Shown here: one piece after another, positions 1 through 9,415 of the stretch
Position numbering within the stretch: position 1 is the stretch's first letter
How the letters are laid out: each line of letters starts with the position of its first letter
Source: Paenibacillus sp. P25
Lineage (GTDB): Bacteria; Bacillota; Bacilli; Paenibacillales; NBRC-103111
Reading direction: 5' to 3'
DNA: 64,000 bases
Assembly (NCBI GenBank): GCA_024704175.1
Contig: CP085629.1
Location: 5,952,001 to 6,016,000, forward strand
The notes under the pieces: model-generated
Database searches by the model: none
The model's input: the letters and a program-made list of their open reading frames with translations, nothing else
What the model was told of the DNA's origin: nothing
Made by a program: the position numbers and the translations under genes

Positions 1-339
1 CTGGTCCTTCTCTTGTTCTTCTTATAGACCTTGTTAATGTACAAATCGATCAAGAAACCAAGGGCAAACCCGCCCCCGCACCGATCAGCCCCCAATAAAT
101 CGGCCCCCACTCCAGAACAAAGCCTTTGCTCGAGCCGATGACCGAGAAGGCCACAGCCAAAGCCATCCCCTTCCCGATGAAAGAAACGCCGTCCGCCCGG
201 TGTATGGTATCAAACAGCTTGCGTTCCTCGGCCCGATTGTCCAGCGGAATGACAAACAGCTCCTTCACCCCCGTTCCTCCAATTTGGCAATGGCCAATTC
301 AATAAAGTTAGAATGCTCGAACGTGGCGACAATTTGCAT
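1..339 (-). CDS. Small membrane protein, two frameshifts, runs off the window edge
   Basis: I do not recognise a named family. Reading from the ATG at 339, directly after the preceding gene's stop (340-342), with an AGGTGG ribosome site inside that gene's end, gives a protein beginning MQIVATFEHSNFIELA. The frame breaks near 270 and again near 80. Adding one G to the G-run at each point restores one continuous frame that ends with the basic tail YINKVYKKNKRRT and is still open at base 1. The middle holds two hydrophobic stretches (around GMALAVAFSVIG and the Gly/Ala-rich YWGLIGAGAG). Inference: a small two-TM protein translationally linked to the upstream membrane protein. Its function is unknown. 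Confidence 0.55.
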
Positions 340-1128
340 TTATTCCACCTTGCTTCCTTTGATAATCCTGAAGTCCGGCCGCTGGTAATGCCGCTTTAAA
401 TAATTTGATTGTTCTTTCTTGAACAATTTGTTGTTTTCCACACAGTTGGTATATGCGTCATAAATGGTAAAAAAGTAAAAGGAAGGAAAATAAAGCAGCC
501 ACTGTGGATTGAGTACGCTTGTCGATTTGGCGATATCGCCCAAAATCAAATAGTGAATCCCTTCGATCATATGCGAATAATGGACAAAGATCACCGTCAT
601 CACGAGGTTAAAAAAGCCGAGAACAATCCGGTGAATGTATAATTGGCCGACGCTGGGTATGGTCATCGACCAGAGCAGCGCGGCTATCGGGTTTCTTTTA
701 TCCAAATAATTGATCTCGAGCGCCCCGATACTGAAGGTGTTAAAGGGGGCATTCTCTTTGTCGGCGAGCAAGCTGATTTTGTTCAAATCCATCGTTGTCC
801 GGTAGCTGTCCCAGATGGCGAACAGATAGACCGGTATATACATATGCATCATGTTTACGTCCAATACAGCCCGGGCCGCGGCAATATCCCCGTTGAACGA
901 ATAGACCATAGCCGAGTTCAGATGGATTTTCTGGTTAATGAACAGCTCCCATATAAATAAGGCCATGCCCCGCAGATACTTGGACAAAAGCATATGTCCA
1001 AATCCCGGGAAGGCAATCGACCAGCAAGCTACGATATACGGATTTTTCAGATGCAGCTGGGTCGTCCCGAAGATGCTCACATAAGCTTTATACCTGCGGT
1101 ATTGATTATTATTGGTATAATTATTCAT
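340..1128 (-). CDS. Multi-pass membrane protein with internal duplication
   Basis: About 262 residues, unknown function. I chose the ATG at 1128 (MNNYTNNNQYRRY) because the in-frame extension upstream to 1230 lacks a plausible ribosome site and reads like intergenic sequence. Two halves resemble each other. The first starts NPYIVACWSIAFPGFGHM and ends in an IWDSYRT element. The second starts NPIAALLWSMTIPSVGQL and ends in an IYDAYTN element. Each half carries two or three hydrophobic segments, so the protein looks like a tandem duplication of a roughly 110-residue membrane unit. The following small membrane gene starts at the next base after its stop, so the two are surely co-transcribed. Confidence 0.6.
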   Translation of the reverse strand: MNNYTNNNQYRRYKAYVSIFGTTQLHLKNPYIVACWSIAFPGFGHMLLSKYLRGMALFIWELFINQKIHLNSAMVYSFNGDIAAARAVLDVNMMHMYIPVYLFAIWDSYRTTMDLNKISLLADKENAPFNTFSIGALEINYLDKRNPIAALLWSMTIPSVGQLYIHRIVLGFFNLVMTVIFVHYSHMIEGIHYLILGDIAKSTSVLNPQWLLYFPSFYFFTIYDAYTNCVENNKLFKKEQSNYLKRHYQRPDFRIIKGSKVE

Positions 1129-1216
1129 AACGAGAACCCCAACAAGGCCGGAAATTTTGCATTGCCGTTGTATTATTCCCAAATCTTGACTTACTATTTC
1201 AAATGTTCGTGAGAAA

Positions 1217-1249
1217 TGAAAAAAGGACACCCGTCAGGTTGTCCTTTAA
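1217..1249 (-). terminator. Intrinsic terminator of the ABC exporter operon
   Basis: The arms AAAGGACA (1222-1229) and TGTCCTTT (1240-1247) form a hairpin. On the minus strand it is followed by a T-run, 15-40 bases after the ABC gene stop. Confidence 0.75.
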
Positions 1250-1261
1250 GCTCAATGCCGG

Positions 1262-3492
1262 TTAGCCCGTCACCGCCGCCTCATCGCCGGCTTCCGCGGG
1301 CCTGCCGTGGCCTGCGCCCGATTGCAGCTGGTACATCCGGTAATAACGTCCCTGGAGCCGCATCAGCTCCTCGTGGTTGCCTCGCTCGACGATTTCGCCG
1401 CGGTGCAGCACGAGAATCTGGTCAGCGTCCCGGATGGTCGACAGCCGATGGGCGATGACGAAGGTGGTCCGGCCTTCGCTCACAACCCGAAGGGCTTCCT
1501 GGATCAGCCCCTCGGTTTCGCTGTCGATGCTGGCCGTCGCCTCGTCGAGAATCAGTATGGCCGGGTCATACGCGAGCGCCCGGGCGAAGGAGATCAGCCG
1601 CCGCTGCCCGGCGGACAGCGTACTGCCCCGCTCCACCACCGGCTCGTCATAGCCGCCGGGGAGCTGCTCGATGAAAGAGGCGGCGCCTACATCGGCGAGC
1701 GCTTTGCGCACTTTCTCGGGACCGATGCGGTCGTTGTACAGGCTGACATTGAATTTGATGTCGCCTGCGAACAAGAACGGGTCCTGCAGCACAATGCCCA
1801 TATGCTTCCGCAGCTCCTGCTTGGACATCCCCCGGATATCCTGGCCGTCAATCCGGATCGAGCCTTCAGTCGGCTCATAGAAGCCGAGCAGCAGGTTCAT
1901 GATCGAGCTCTTACCCGAGCCGGTATGGCCGACGAGCGCTATCGTCTCCCCTTCTTGGCCTCGAAGGAAATGTCCCGCAGGACCGGTTCGCCCGGTTTAT
2001 AAGCAAAGGTGATCCGGTCGAACACCACATGACCCTGCGGACGCGGAACATGGGCCGCATCCTCCACTTCGCTCCCTTCCAGATCCATGAGGTAGAATAC
2101 CTTCTCCGCCGAAACGATCGCCCGCTGGGCATTGAGCAGCTGGTCGAAGATCCCGATAATCGGCTGGAACAGCCGTCCCATATAATCGATGAACGCGTAG
2201 AAAACCCCGAATGAAATCGCCGTCTGCAGCGAACGGCCGCCGAAATACCAGATCGCTCCCGCCGTGAACAATGCCCCTACCAGCCCGGTAAAGTTACGTG
2301 ACGACAAAGAGAATACCCGGTTCTGCAGCACCTGATTGCGGCGGCGGTCCGCATTCAGCGCTTCGAATTCCGCCCTCCGGTTCTTCTCCTGCCGGAACGC
2401 CTGGAGAATCGGCATAACGGCGATCGATTCGCTGATCATCGCGTTCATGTCGCTAAGCCGGGCGCGCATAACGGAGACGTATTTGCGCGAATATTTCAAA
2501 TGAATGCTCATCACGATTGTAAATAGCGGAATGAACAGCAGGGCCACAAGCGCCAGCTTAACGTCGAGCAGAAACAAAGCAATATAGATGCCGATAATAT
2601 TGATCGTGCTGACCACAAAGGTGGCCATGAAGCTCATGAACAGATCGCGTACTGCTTCCGTATCGTTCGCGATCCGCGAAACGACCTGGCCGATCGGCGT
2701 ATTATCGAAGAAGCGAATCGGCACCCGCTGAATATGCGCCATCAAATCCATCCGCATCCGCTGGATAATCCGTACCGCCGTCGTCTGCAGCGTGAACCCC
2801 TGCACATAATGCAGGAGGTCGCCCGCCAGGAGCAGTCCGACGAAGACCGCCAGCCAGCGGATGACAGGACCGACATCCGGCCCGTAGAAGAGCGCCGCAT
2901 CCGCGGGTGACAGCTTGACGGCCGGATACACCGCCGTCTCCCCGTTGCCGCGCCGGACCTGCGGCTGTGCAGCGCCGCCGCTCTCCGAACCTGGGGCGGG
3001 CGACCAGCTGCCCTCGAAGCTCGAAGGCTCACGCACCAGATACAGCCCCTGCTCCAGCGTCATAATGCGGACTTCCTTCCACTCGCCTTGCCCCGGCAGG
3101 GCACCCCGGCCTCCCGGCCCGTTCATCCAATCCTGCCGGACATAAGTCCTGCCGTTAAATGCCACCCTCGGCATATCCGGCGGAAGGCTCTGCACCTGCC
3201 GGTCCTGCAGCTCATACCACGGCGACTGAATCGCGCCGATATGCCGGTCGATAATCGTCTTCGCAACGAACGGCCCTCCAAGCTCGGCCCCTACGGCGCA
3301 GCAAAGCACAAGCAGCGCGGCCAGAATACGGTATTTGAACAGCGGCGCATAGTTCATGAGTCTCCTGAACACCGGCCGACGCTGCCCGTCGTCCTTCAAG
3401 CCATAGGAACTTGGCTCGGGCTTCGGACGCTCCGCTTCTGTCCCTTTCGCCCTCCCGGTCTCCTTGGAGACGGCTTCTTTCCCGTCGTTCAC
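1262..3492 (-). CDS. Heterodimeric ABC exporter subunit, YheH/BmrD-like (one frameshift)
   Basis: A fused permease-ATPase half-transporter of about 743 residues after repair. It has an N-terminal transmembrane domain and a C-terminal nucleotide-binding domain with Walker A (GHTGSGKSS), signature LSAGQRRL and Walker B ILILDEATAS. The frame breaks near 1935 in a G-run just before Walker A; one added G gives KKGETIALVGHTGSGKSS. Between the first two TM segments lies a roughly 100-residue soluble insert rich in Pro, Gly and aromatic residues, which I associate with the YheH/BmrD branch and which should face outward. The start is GTG at 3492 after AAAGGAAGTG. It is second in a pair with the gene ending at 3543. 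Such pairs usually export drugs or peptides; the substrate here is unknown. Confidence 0.85.
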
Positions 3493-3542
3493 AACTTCAC
3501 TTCCTTTCCGTATCTATTAGGGGAGCGGGCCTTCCGCCCGTC

Positions 3543-5295
3543 TTACTCCATCGCTTCCAGCAGGTTCGCTTCAAGCTGTTGGCGCTCAAACTGCTCTTTA
3601 TACCAGCCGCCGTGCAGCATAAGCTGTTCATGGGTCCCTTCTTCAGTGATCCGTCCGTCTTCGAGCACCACAATCCAATCCGCATGCATCACTGCGGACA
3701 GCCGGTGGGTGGAGATCAGATTCGTTTTACCCGCGCGTTCCGCCCGGATGTGCCGAAGGATCGTGCTTTCCGTCCGGGCATCGACGGCCGAGAGCGAGTC
3801 GTCGAGGATAAGGATCTCAGGGTTCATGAGCAAGGCCCGGGCGATACTGACCCGCTGCTTCTGCCCGCCGGAGAGCATCACGCCGTTCTCGCCGACAATG
3901 GTGGCAAGCCCGTCCGGGAGCTGACCGATGTCCTCCGTGAAGGATGCCATTTCGATTGCGCGGTCGATTTCCTCTTGCAAGGCTTCCGGCCGCCCGAGCG
4001 CGATATTGTCGCGCACCGATTTGGAGAGCAGCAGATGCTCCTGCGGTACGTAGCCGATCCATTCCCTCAGGCGATGCACCGGAATGTCCTCGATCGGCGT
4101 ACCCGAGACCCGCACCGTCCCCGGTTCCACCGGATAGAAGCGGAGCAGCTGCTTGAGCAGCGTGCTCTTCCCGCTCCCGGTCCGTCCCACGATGCCGAGT
4201 GTCTGCCCTCGCTCGAGCCGCAGGGAGACGTTCGCGAGGCTGTCCTGCGAAGCGCCGGGATAACGGAAGGTGAGGCGGCGGAGCTCGATCGATTCCGGCC
4301 GCGTTACCAGCGCCGCCCGCTCGGGGTCCTGCACATCCGGTCGCTGGCTGAAGCTGCGCGTCAGCCGGTCAACCGATGCCGTGCCGCGCTGCAGCACATT
4401 GATGAACTCGCCGAAGGAAATCATCGGCCAGATCAGCATCCCGAGATAAATATTGAATGAAACGAGCTGTCCCAGCGTGATCTCGTTATGAAACACCATG
4501 TAAGCGCCGTAACCGATCCCGATCACATAGCTCATCCCTACGATGACCGAAATGACCGGATGAAACAGCGAGTTGACGGCGGCGACGCGGATATTTTTGT
4601 CCATCACATCCTGCGTCACCCGGCCGAAGGCCGCCAAATCGTGCTCCTCCTGCACATAGGAACGAATTACGCGCATCCCGGAAATCGACTCCAGCGCCTG
4701 ATCGTTCATTCGCCCGAAAGCGGTCTGAGCCGCCACGAACCGCTTCCGCATCTGCCTGCCGAGCAGGCTGATGACCACCGTAAGCGCGCGGCATCGGGAT
4801 AAGCGCCGCCAGCATCAGCTTCCAGCTGATCAGCGTAATCATCGTAATGACGACGACGCTGATGCCGACCACCGTGTTCACGAGCGTCATCACCCCGTAG
4901 CCTGCCGTCTGCCCGATGGCCGGCACGTCGTTGGTCGCCAGCGCCATCAGCTCTCCCGTTGTGTTGCGCTGGAAGAAGGACGGCGTCATTCTCGTCAAAT
5001 GCCGCATCAGCCGATTGCGCAGATCCCTCTCCAGCAGAATGGCGTTGCCGAACAGCGTCGTAATCCAGATGTAAGTGCACACGTAGAGGCCGACCGCGAG
5101 ACCCGCCAGGACCAGCACGCTCCTTAGGAGCCCTGCCTGGGATAACGTCCCCGTCCGGATTTCGTCGATGACGCCGCCGATCATTTTCGGAGGGATAATG
5201 TTCAGAATACTGACCAGGGTCATGAGCCCGATCGCTACCAGATAATAGCCCGAGCGTTCGCGAAAAAACCAGGATAATCTACTGATAAAGGACAT
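3543..5295 (-). CDS. Heterodimeric ABC exporter subunit, YheI/BmrC-like (one frameshift)
   Basis: The second half-transporter, about 583 residues after repair: six TM segments, then an NBD with Walker A GRTGSGKST, signature LSGGQKQRVSIARALL, Walker B ILILDDSLSAVD and the H-loop STHRLS. An Asp stands where the catalytic Glu after Walker B is usual (ILDDS). This is typical of the degenerate-site partner in asymmetric exporters, while the partner gene keeps DEA. The frame breaks near 4795 in a CGCGCG stretch; removing one base restores IPMPALTVVISLLG. I chose the ATG at 5295, which has GAGGTG six bases upstream, over the ATG at 5328, which has no ribosome site. The partner starts 51 bases downstream. 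Confidence 0.87.
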
Positions 5296-5328
5296 GCCGT
5301 TCACCTCGATATTCACAAAAATCGGCAT

Positions 5329-5774
5329 TTCATTGTTTTAACATACCATAACTTCCCTGACAGCTTAGGGTACAAAATGATTTTTACCTTTTTTCTCTCC
5401 ACGTAGAGGGGCCGGGGAGACCGGGCCCTCCTCATCTGTTCAGACCGCAATCACCTCTTCACTCAATTTCTTGTATAGACTCAACCATCCGATCCGATAG
5501 CCGCCGGTAAGCACTATGTTCTATCCACAATATGGAAGCCGTTTCATTATAAATGAGGAAATTCCTGATGATCAATCTTTAAAAACACATGTTCGCCTTT
5601 TTAAAAAAAACGGCCGTTCCTTAAACCAAGCCTTCCGCTGCGATTTTCTGAAAATGGAAGATCGTTTTTCCTCCGGTTTTCTCCGGAAATCTCTCTTTTT
5701 AACTTCTCATAACTCCCGGCCAATCCGGGAAGACTAACGAGCGAATCCAACCGCAAGGAGGTTGCCCCGCAATC
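5329..5774. other. Intergenic region, no convincing gene
   Basis: This divergent region lies between the ABC operon and the small gene at 5775. It holds a GC hairpin around 5412-5430 and several A- and T-rich tracts that could carry promoters. A 73-codon frame at 5516-5737 has no ribosome site or recognisable protein character. Confidence 0.5.
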
Positions 5775-6047
5775 ATGGCAGAAGATAAACGCATGCAACC
5801 GGTATCCGGCGAGGAAGTCGAAACCGACGGCATTTACGCGAACGAATGGGGACGCGAGGAAACGCTGAAGCGCGGGGACGAGTTCCCCTACGACCCGATA
5901 ATGGGCCAGACCGAATGGGATCTCATCAGTCTGCCTCTGGAAAGCCAAGAGGAAGATATTTACCAGGATACGAAGGAAAATACCAAGAAAAGAATGCACA
6001 TCGACTGGGGAACCCGAAGCCCGAACGCCAACAACGGCGACAAGTAG
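5775..6047 (+). CDS. Small acidic soluble protein, possibly YjzC-related
   Basis: Ninety residues, hydrophilic, no membrane segment. The core, ETDGIYANEWGREE followed by KRGDEFPYDP and GQTEWDL, recalls the short YjzC-type proteins (a 'G-IY-E' element then 'GD-FP'), but the match is weak and I do not assign the name. AAGGAGG lies about 13 bases before the ATG, longer than ideal. It stands alone, closed by a strong terminator. Confidence 0.6.
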   Translation: MAEDKRMQPVSGEEVETDGIYANEWGREETLKRGDEFPYDPIMGQTEWDLISLPLESQEEDIYQDTKENTKKRMHIDWGTRSPNANNGDK

Positions 6048-6071
6048 AAGTCTTCGGTTTATATGCACAAA

Positions 6072-6107
6072 CAAAACCTAGCGGCGAGCCGCTAGGTTTT
6101 GTTTTCG
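6072..6107 (+). terminator. Intrinsic terminator after the small protein gene
   Basis: A long perfect stem (AAAACCTAGCGGC / GCCGCTAGGTTTT) with a two-base tip, followed by GTTTTCGTT. Confidence 0.85.
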
Positions 6108-6144
6108 TTGACTAAGAAAGTATAGGCTTGTCGTAACCCCTGAC

Positions 6145-6459
6145 TTAACACTCGATCCATTGATCGGCCCACCGGCTGATATCCTCAAAGAGCGGCGCAA
6201 GAGCCTTGCCTTTCTCCGTTAAAGAATATTCAATGCGTACGGGGAATTCGGGGAACACTTCCCGCCGGACCAGCCCTTCCGCTTCAAGCTCCCTCAGCCG
6301 CTCAGCCAGAACTTTGCCGCTCAGATTCGGGATAAAGGTCTCAATGCCGTTAAACCGCTGAGGCCCCGACAACAGCGAAAACACGATTAAAGCGGTCCAT
6401 CGCTTGCTTAAAATTTCAATCGCTTTCTCAAAACGGGGGCACAGCTTCGGTTGTTCCAT
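6145..6459 (-). CDS. HxlR-family transcriptional regulator
   Basis: About 104 residues with the winged-helix HxlR signature: CPRFEKAIEILSKRW, then LSGPQRFNGIE, ISGKVLAERLRELE-like recognition segment (here LSGKVLAERLREL) and the wing VRIEYSLTEKGKALAP. The start at 6459 follows AAGAAGGTGAT; the in-frame extension to 6549 lies in AT-rich promoter DNA. A Cys at position 7 or so (LCPRF) fits the thiol or quinone sensing known for YodB/CatR/HypR relatives. It is divergent from a DoxX gene, which is its probable target. A TATAAT at 6481-6486 (minus strand) is a likely -10 for this gene. Confidence 0.85.
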   Translation of the reverse strand: MEQPKLCPRFEKAIEILSKRWTALIVFSLLSGPQRFNGIETFIPNLSGKVLAERLRELEAEGLVRREVFPEFPVRIEYSLTEKGKALAPLFEDISRWADQWIEC

Positions 6460-6536
6460 CGTATCACCTTCTTTAAAGCTATTATAACACCATTGGTTAT
6501 ATAACATAAATAAATTACAAAACGAAAATAAAGTTC

Positions 6537-6565
6537 TTGACGAAACCAAATAATAAAAGTATATT
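6537..6565 (+). promoter_or_regulatory. Sigma-A promoter of the doxX gene
   Basis: TTGACG (6537-6542), a 17-base spacer, then TATATT (6560-6565). Inverted copies of TGGTTAT (near 6493) and ATAACCA (near 6589) flank the divergent region and are candidate HxlR sites. Confidence 0.7.
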
Positions 6566-6610
6566 CATTTACATAAAGTAAGTTAATAACCATGAGGAGA
6601 GGGATTCATT

Positions 6611-6973
6611 ATGAAATGGGTTGTACGTATTTTGCAGGGATTGCTGGCTTTGGGATTCTTACTGTTCGGCTTCATGAAGCTGTCGGGCAACCCCGATCAA
6701 GTCAAGGCATTCACCGAGATCTTTAAATATGGGCTGGGCTCCATGTATTTGGTGGGGGCCGTTGAGGTCTTGTCGGCAATCGGCCTCATCATCGGCTACT
6801 GGAAACCGAAAGCCGTCTTGGCGGCATCGGGGGCACTTGTGATCGTCATGCTGGGGGCCGTGGGAACGCACTTGATCGCCGGCCAAGGCATGGGCGTAGC
6901 CATGATGCCGCTCATCCTGCTCATTCTTGCGCTCGTTGTTTTCCTGGGCAAACGCTCATTACTCAAAAACTGA
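6611..6973 (+). CDS. DoxX-family membrane protein
   Basis: A 120-residue four-TM protein of the DoxX/SURF4-like family. The first TM segment starts at residue 3 (VVRILQGLLALGFLLFGFMKL) and is followed by the family's 'KL-G-PDQVKAF' loop and three more hydrophobic segments. Members are often linked to thiol or redox stress. GAGGAGAGGG precedes the ATG. It is divergent from an HxlR regulator and ends at a bidirectional terminator shared with pyk. Confidence 0.85.
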   Translation: MKWVVRILQGLLALGFLLFGFMKLSGNPDQVKAFTEIFKYGLGSMYLVGAVEVLSAIGLIIGYWKPKAVLAASGALVIVMLGAVGTHLIAGQGMGVAMMPLILLILALVVFLGKRSLLKN

Positions 6974-6990
6974 CGGGGGCTCCCGCGCTA

Positions 6991-7036
6991 AAAAAGGGTG
7001 CCGCCGCTTCCTGAACGCAGCGGCACCCTGATTTTT
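6991..7036. terminator. Bidirectional terminator between doxX and pyk
   Basis: GGGTGCCGC (6996-7004) pairs with GCGGCACCC (7020-7028), with an A-run before and a T-run after. It serves both converging genes. Confidence 0.8.
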
Positions 7037-8451
7037 TAAACGTGCATAATCTTGATCAAATTCGTCGAGCCTGTCCGGCCTGCCGGCACACCCGCAGATA
7101 CGATGACGAGATCGCCCTGCTCCACCAGTCCGGTCGCCTTCCCGCTCTCGATTGCCGAAACGAACATCTCGTCGGTGGACGTCTCGGATACGCCCAGCAC
7201 CGGCGTGACGCCCCAGACCAGACTGAGCCTGCGCAGCACGCGCTCGTTCGGCGCGATCGCCACGATCGGCGTCTGCGGCCGGTACTTCGAGACCATGCGC
7301 GCGGTGAAGCCCGACTCCGTCGGCGTGAGGATCGCTTTGGCCTTAAGCTCCAGCGACGCGCCGACTACCGATTGGCTGATCACCTCGGTAATGTTCGGCG
7401 TAACCTCCGCGCTCCGCTTCAGATACTGCTCCCGGTACGGCGGCGTCGATTCCGTCCGTTCCGCGATCTGCGCCATCGTCCGGACCGATTCGACCGGGTA
7501 CTTGCCCGCCGCCGTCTCTCCCGACAGCATGACGCAGTCGGAGCCGTCCAGCACCGCATTGGCTACGTCGCTCGATTCCGCCCGGGTCGGCCGCGGGTTC
7601 GACTGCATTGAATCCAGCATATGCGTGGCGGTAATGACCGGCTTGCCCGCCTGGTTGCACTTGCGGATCATCTGCTTCTGAATGATCGGCACGTCCTCGA
7701 CCGGAATTTCGACGCCGAGATCGCCGCGCGCGACCATCAGCCCGTCCGATACGGCCAGGATAGCATCCAATTCGTCCACGCCTTCTTCATTCTCGATCTT
7801 GGAGATGATCTGGATGTGGCCTGCACCCTTGCTCTCCAGCAGTTGGCGCACCTCCAGAATGTCCTCCGCCCGGCGGACGAACGACACGGCGATGATATCC
7901 AGATCCTCCTCAATCGCGAACAAAATATGCTGCACATCCCGCTCCGTCACGCCCGGCGCCGAGGTATGCACGCCCGGCAGGTTGACGCCTTTACGCGGCT
8001 TGATGACGCCCCCGTTCACGATACGGCAGTGCATCTCCGTTCCTTCCACCGCTTCCACGCGCAGCTCGATGAGCCCGTCGTCGATCAGAATCCGGTTCCC
8101 CGGCTTCACGTCCTTCGGCATATCCGCATAGTTTACGGAAATGCGCGCCGCGTCGCCTTCAATGATCTCCGTCGTCAGCGTCAACCGGTCGCCTTCCTTC
8201 AGCAGGTAAGAGCTCTCCTTCAGCTTGCCGATCCGCACCTCCGGACCCTTGATATCTACCAGAATCGCCACCGGCGCATTCAGCGCGGCCGCCGCTTCCC
8301 GCACCTTCACAATCCTTGCCCGCTGCTCATCCAGATCCCCGTGCGCCATATTGAGCCGCGCCACGTTCATCCCCGCCAGAATCATTTCTTTCAGTACCGG
8401 AACGGAGTCGCAAGCCGGCCCCATCGTACAAACAATCTTCGTTTTCCGCAT
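7036..8451 (-). CDS. pyk: Pyruvate kinase, short form without the C-terminal extension
   Basis: Intact, 471 residues. It transfers phosphate from phosphoenolpyruvate to ADP in the last step of glycolysis. Visible motifs: N-terminal RKTKIVCTMGPA; the metal/PEP site SKIENEEGVDEL; MVARGDLGVEIP; and HMLDSM...PRPTRAESSDVANAVLDG. The early substrate loop reads LNMAHGD, where most family members have N(F/M)SHG, so Ala replaces Ser. The Bacillus-type enzyme is about 585 residues with an extra C-terminal PEP-utilising-like domain, absent here; Paenibacillus genomes commonly carry more than one pyk gene. The start follows AAAGGAACG. Confidence 0.95.
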   Translation of the reverse strand: MRKTKIVCTMGPACDSVPVLKEMILAGMNVARLNMAHGDLDEQRARIVKVREAAAALNAPVAILVDIKGPEVRIGKLKESSYLLKEGDRLTLTTEIIEGDAARISVNYADMPKDVKPGNRILIDDGLIELRVEAVEGTEMHCRIVNGGVIKPRKGVNLPGVHTSAPGVTERDVQHILFAIEEDLDIIAVSFVRRAEDILEVRQLLESKGAGHIQIISKIENEEGVDELDAILAVSDGLMVARGDLGVEIPVEDVPIIQKQMIRKCNQAGKPVITATHMLDSMQSNPRPTRAESSDVANAVLDGSDCVMLSGETAAGKYPVESVRTMAQIAERTESTPPYREQYLKRSAEVTPNITEVISQSVVGASLELKAKAILTPTESGFTARMVSKYRPQTPIVAIAPNERVLRRLSLVWGVTPVLGVSETSTDEMFVSAIESGKATGLVEQGDLVIVSAGVPAGRTGSTNLIKIMHV

Positions 8452-8530
8452 CGATATTTCGTTCCTTTCGGCAGTCCTTGTCGGATTTTGTTGAAACTAT
8501 TGTAATCCTCTTCTGTTCATTCCGCCATGA

Positions 8531-8558
8531 ACTATAGTATGATAAATGTACTATAGTA
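8531..8558. promoter_or_regulatory. Duplicated palindromic operator candidate
   Basis: The self-complementary octamer ACTATAGT occurs twice (8531-8538 and 8550-8557), each time followed by A, 19 bases apart (about two helical turns). The sites lie in the divergent pyk/AraC region, 42-69 bases before the AraC start. Confidence 0.5.
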
Positions 8559-8599
8559 CTGTCCGAGGCCTATGAACAACCAAGAAAGGAGATGCCGAC

Positions 8600-9392
8600 A
8601 TGATTCGGATCAAGGACGTCCGGCAGGATGCAGGCACGATGCCGTGGTATGAGGAGGCTCCGGAGGAAAGCCTGTCCTACTCGCTGATTCTGATGGGCTA
8701 CGGGAAATGCATCTATTGGGTGCAGGGAGAGAAGCTCATTCTGGAAAAGGGCGAAGCGCTGCTGATTCCGCCCGGCACGGTATTTTACGGCAAGAGCATC
8801 CCTTCCGTCTCCCACGACAAGTTCGTCGTAGTCTATGACGTTACGGCGCCGGATGAATCGCTTCCGCTTCCGCTGCTCCGTATCCGCCGTCCGCGCGGCG
8901 GAAGACGGCCAAGGCCGACCTGCTGCTCACCCGCGCCCAAGCGATGCACGAGCAGTGGCGGGAGAAGCTTCCTTATACCGGCGTGCTGTGCGCGGCGCTC
9001 CTGCTCGAGTGCCTGACCCATCTGAACCGGGAATGGGACCAGGGGCGCTATCCTCCGTGAAGCACCGCCATGCCGAGCAGATGAAGAGCTACCTCAGGAA
9101 CCATTACCGCAGTCGGGTGACCAAGGAGGATTTGGCCGCCGTCATCGGCAAGAGCCCCAATTACGCCGCCGTGCTCTTCAGCGAGATGACGGGGCAGACG
9201 ATCAGCGACTATACCCACGGCTTGCGCATCAAGACCGCAATTTATCTGCTCCGCCACTCCGGACTGACCGTCGCCGATATCGCCGAGCAGCTCGGGTATT
9301 GCGATGCGTCCTATTTTCACAAGACCTTCAAGCGGCTGACCGGCGTCTCCCCTTCCGAATATCTGAAAGAACGGGAAGCCCCGCTGCTCTGA
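8600..9392 (+). CDS. AraC-family regulator with cupin-like sensor domain (two frameshifts)
   Basis: About 264 residues after repair. The N-terminal part (residues 1-95) is cupin-like, with the element LEKGEALLIPPGTVF. The C-terminal part holds two HTH motifs of the AraC/XylS type: KEDLAAVIGKSPNYAAVLF and VADIAEQLGYCDASYFHKTFKRLTGVSPSEY (given in two pieces here: VADIAEQLGYCDASYFHKTF, then KRLTGVSPSEY). Frames break near 8895 and near 9045. The second is cured by one G in a G-run (DQGALSSVKH), the first by one base in GGCGGAAG. GGAGATG precedes the ATG. Likely role: effector-dependent activator of a nearby or distant sugar gene; the target is unknown. Confidence 0.8.
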
Positions 9393-9415
9393 AGGGGCGG
9401 TCCCATCCCTGCAAG

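Noticed and set aside
5516..5737. A 73-codon frame in the intergenic region before the small gene at 5775.
   Set aside because: No ribosome site, unusual composition and no family resemblance.
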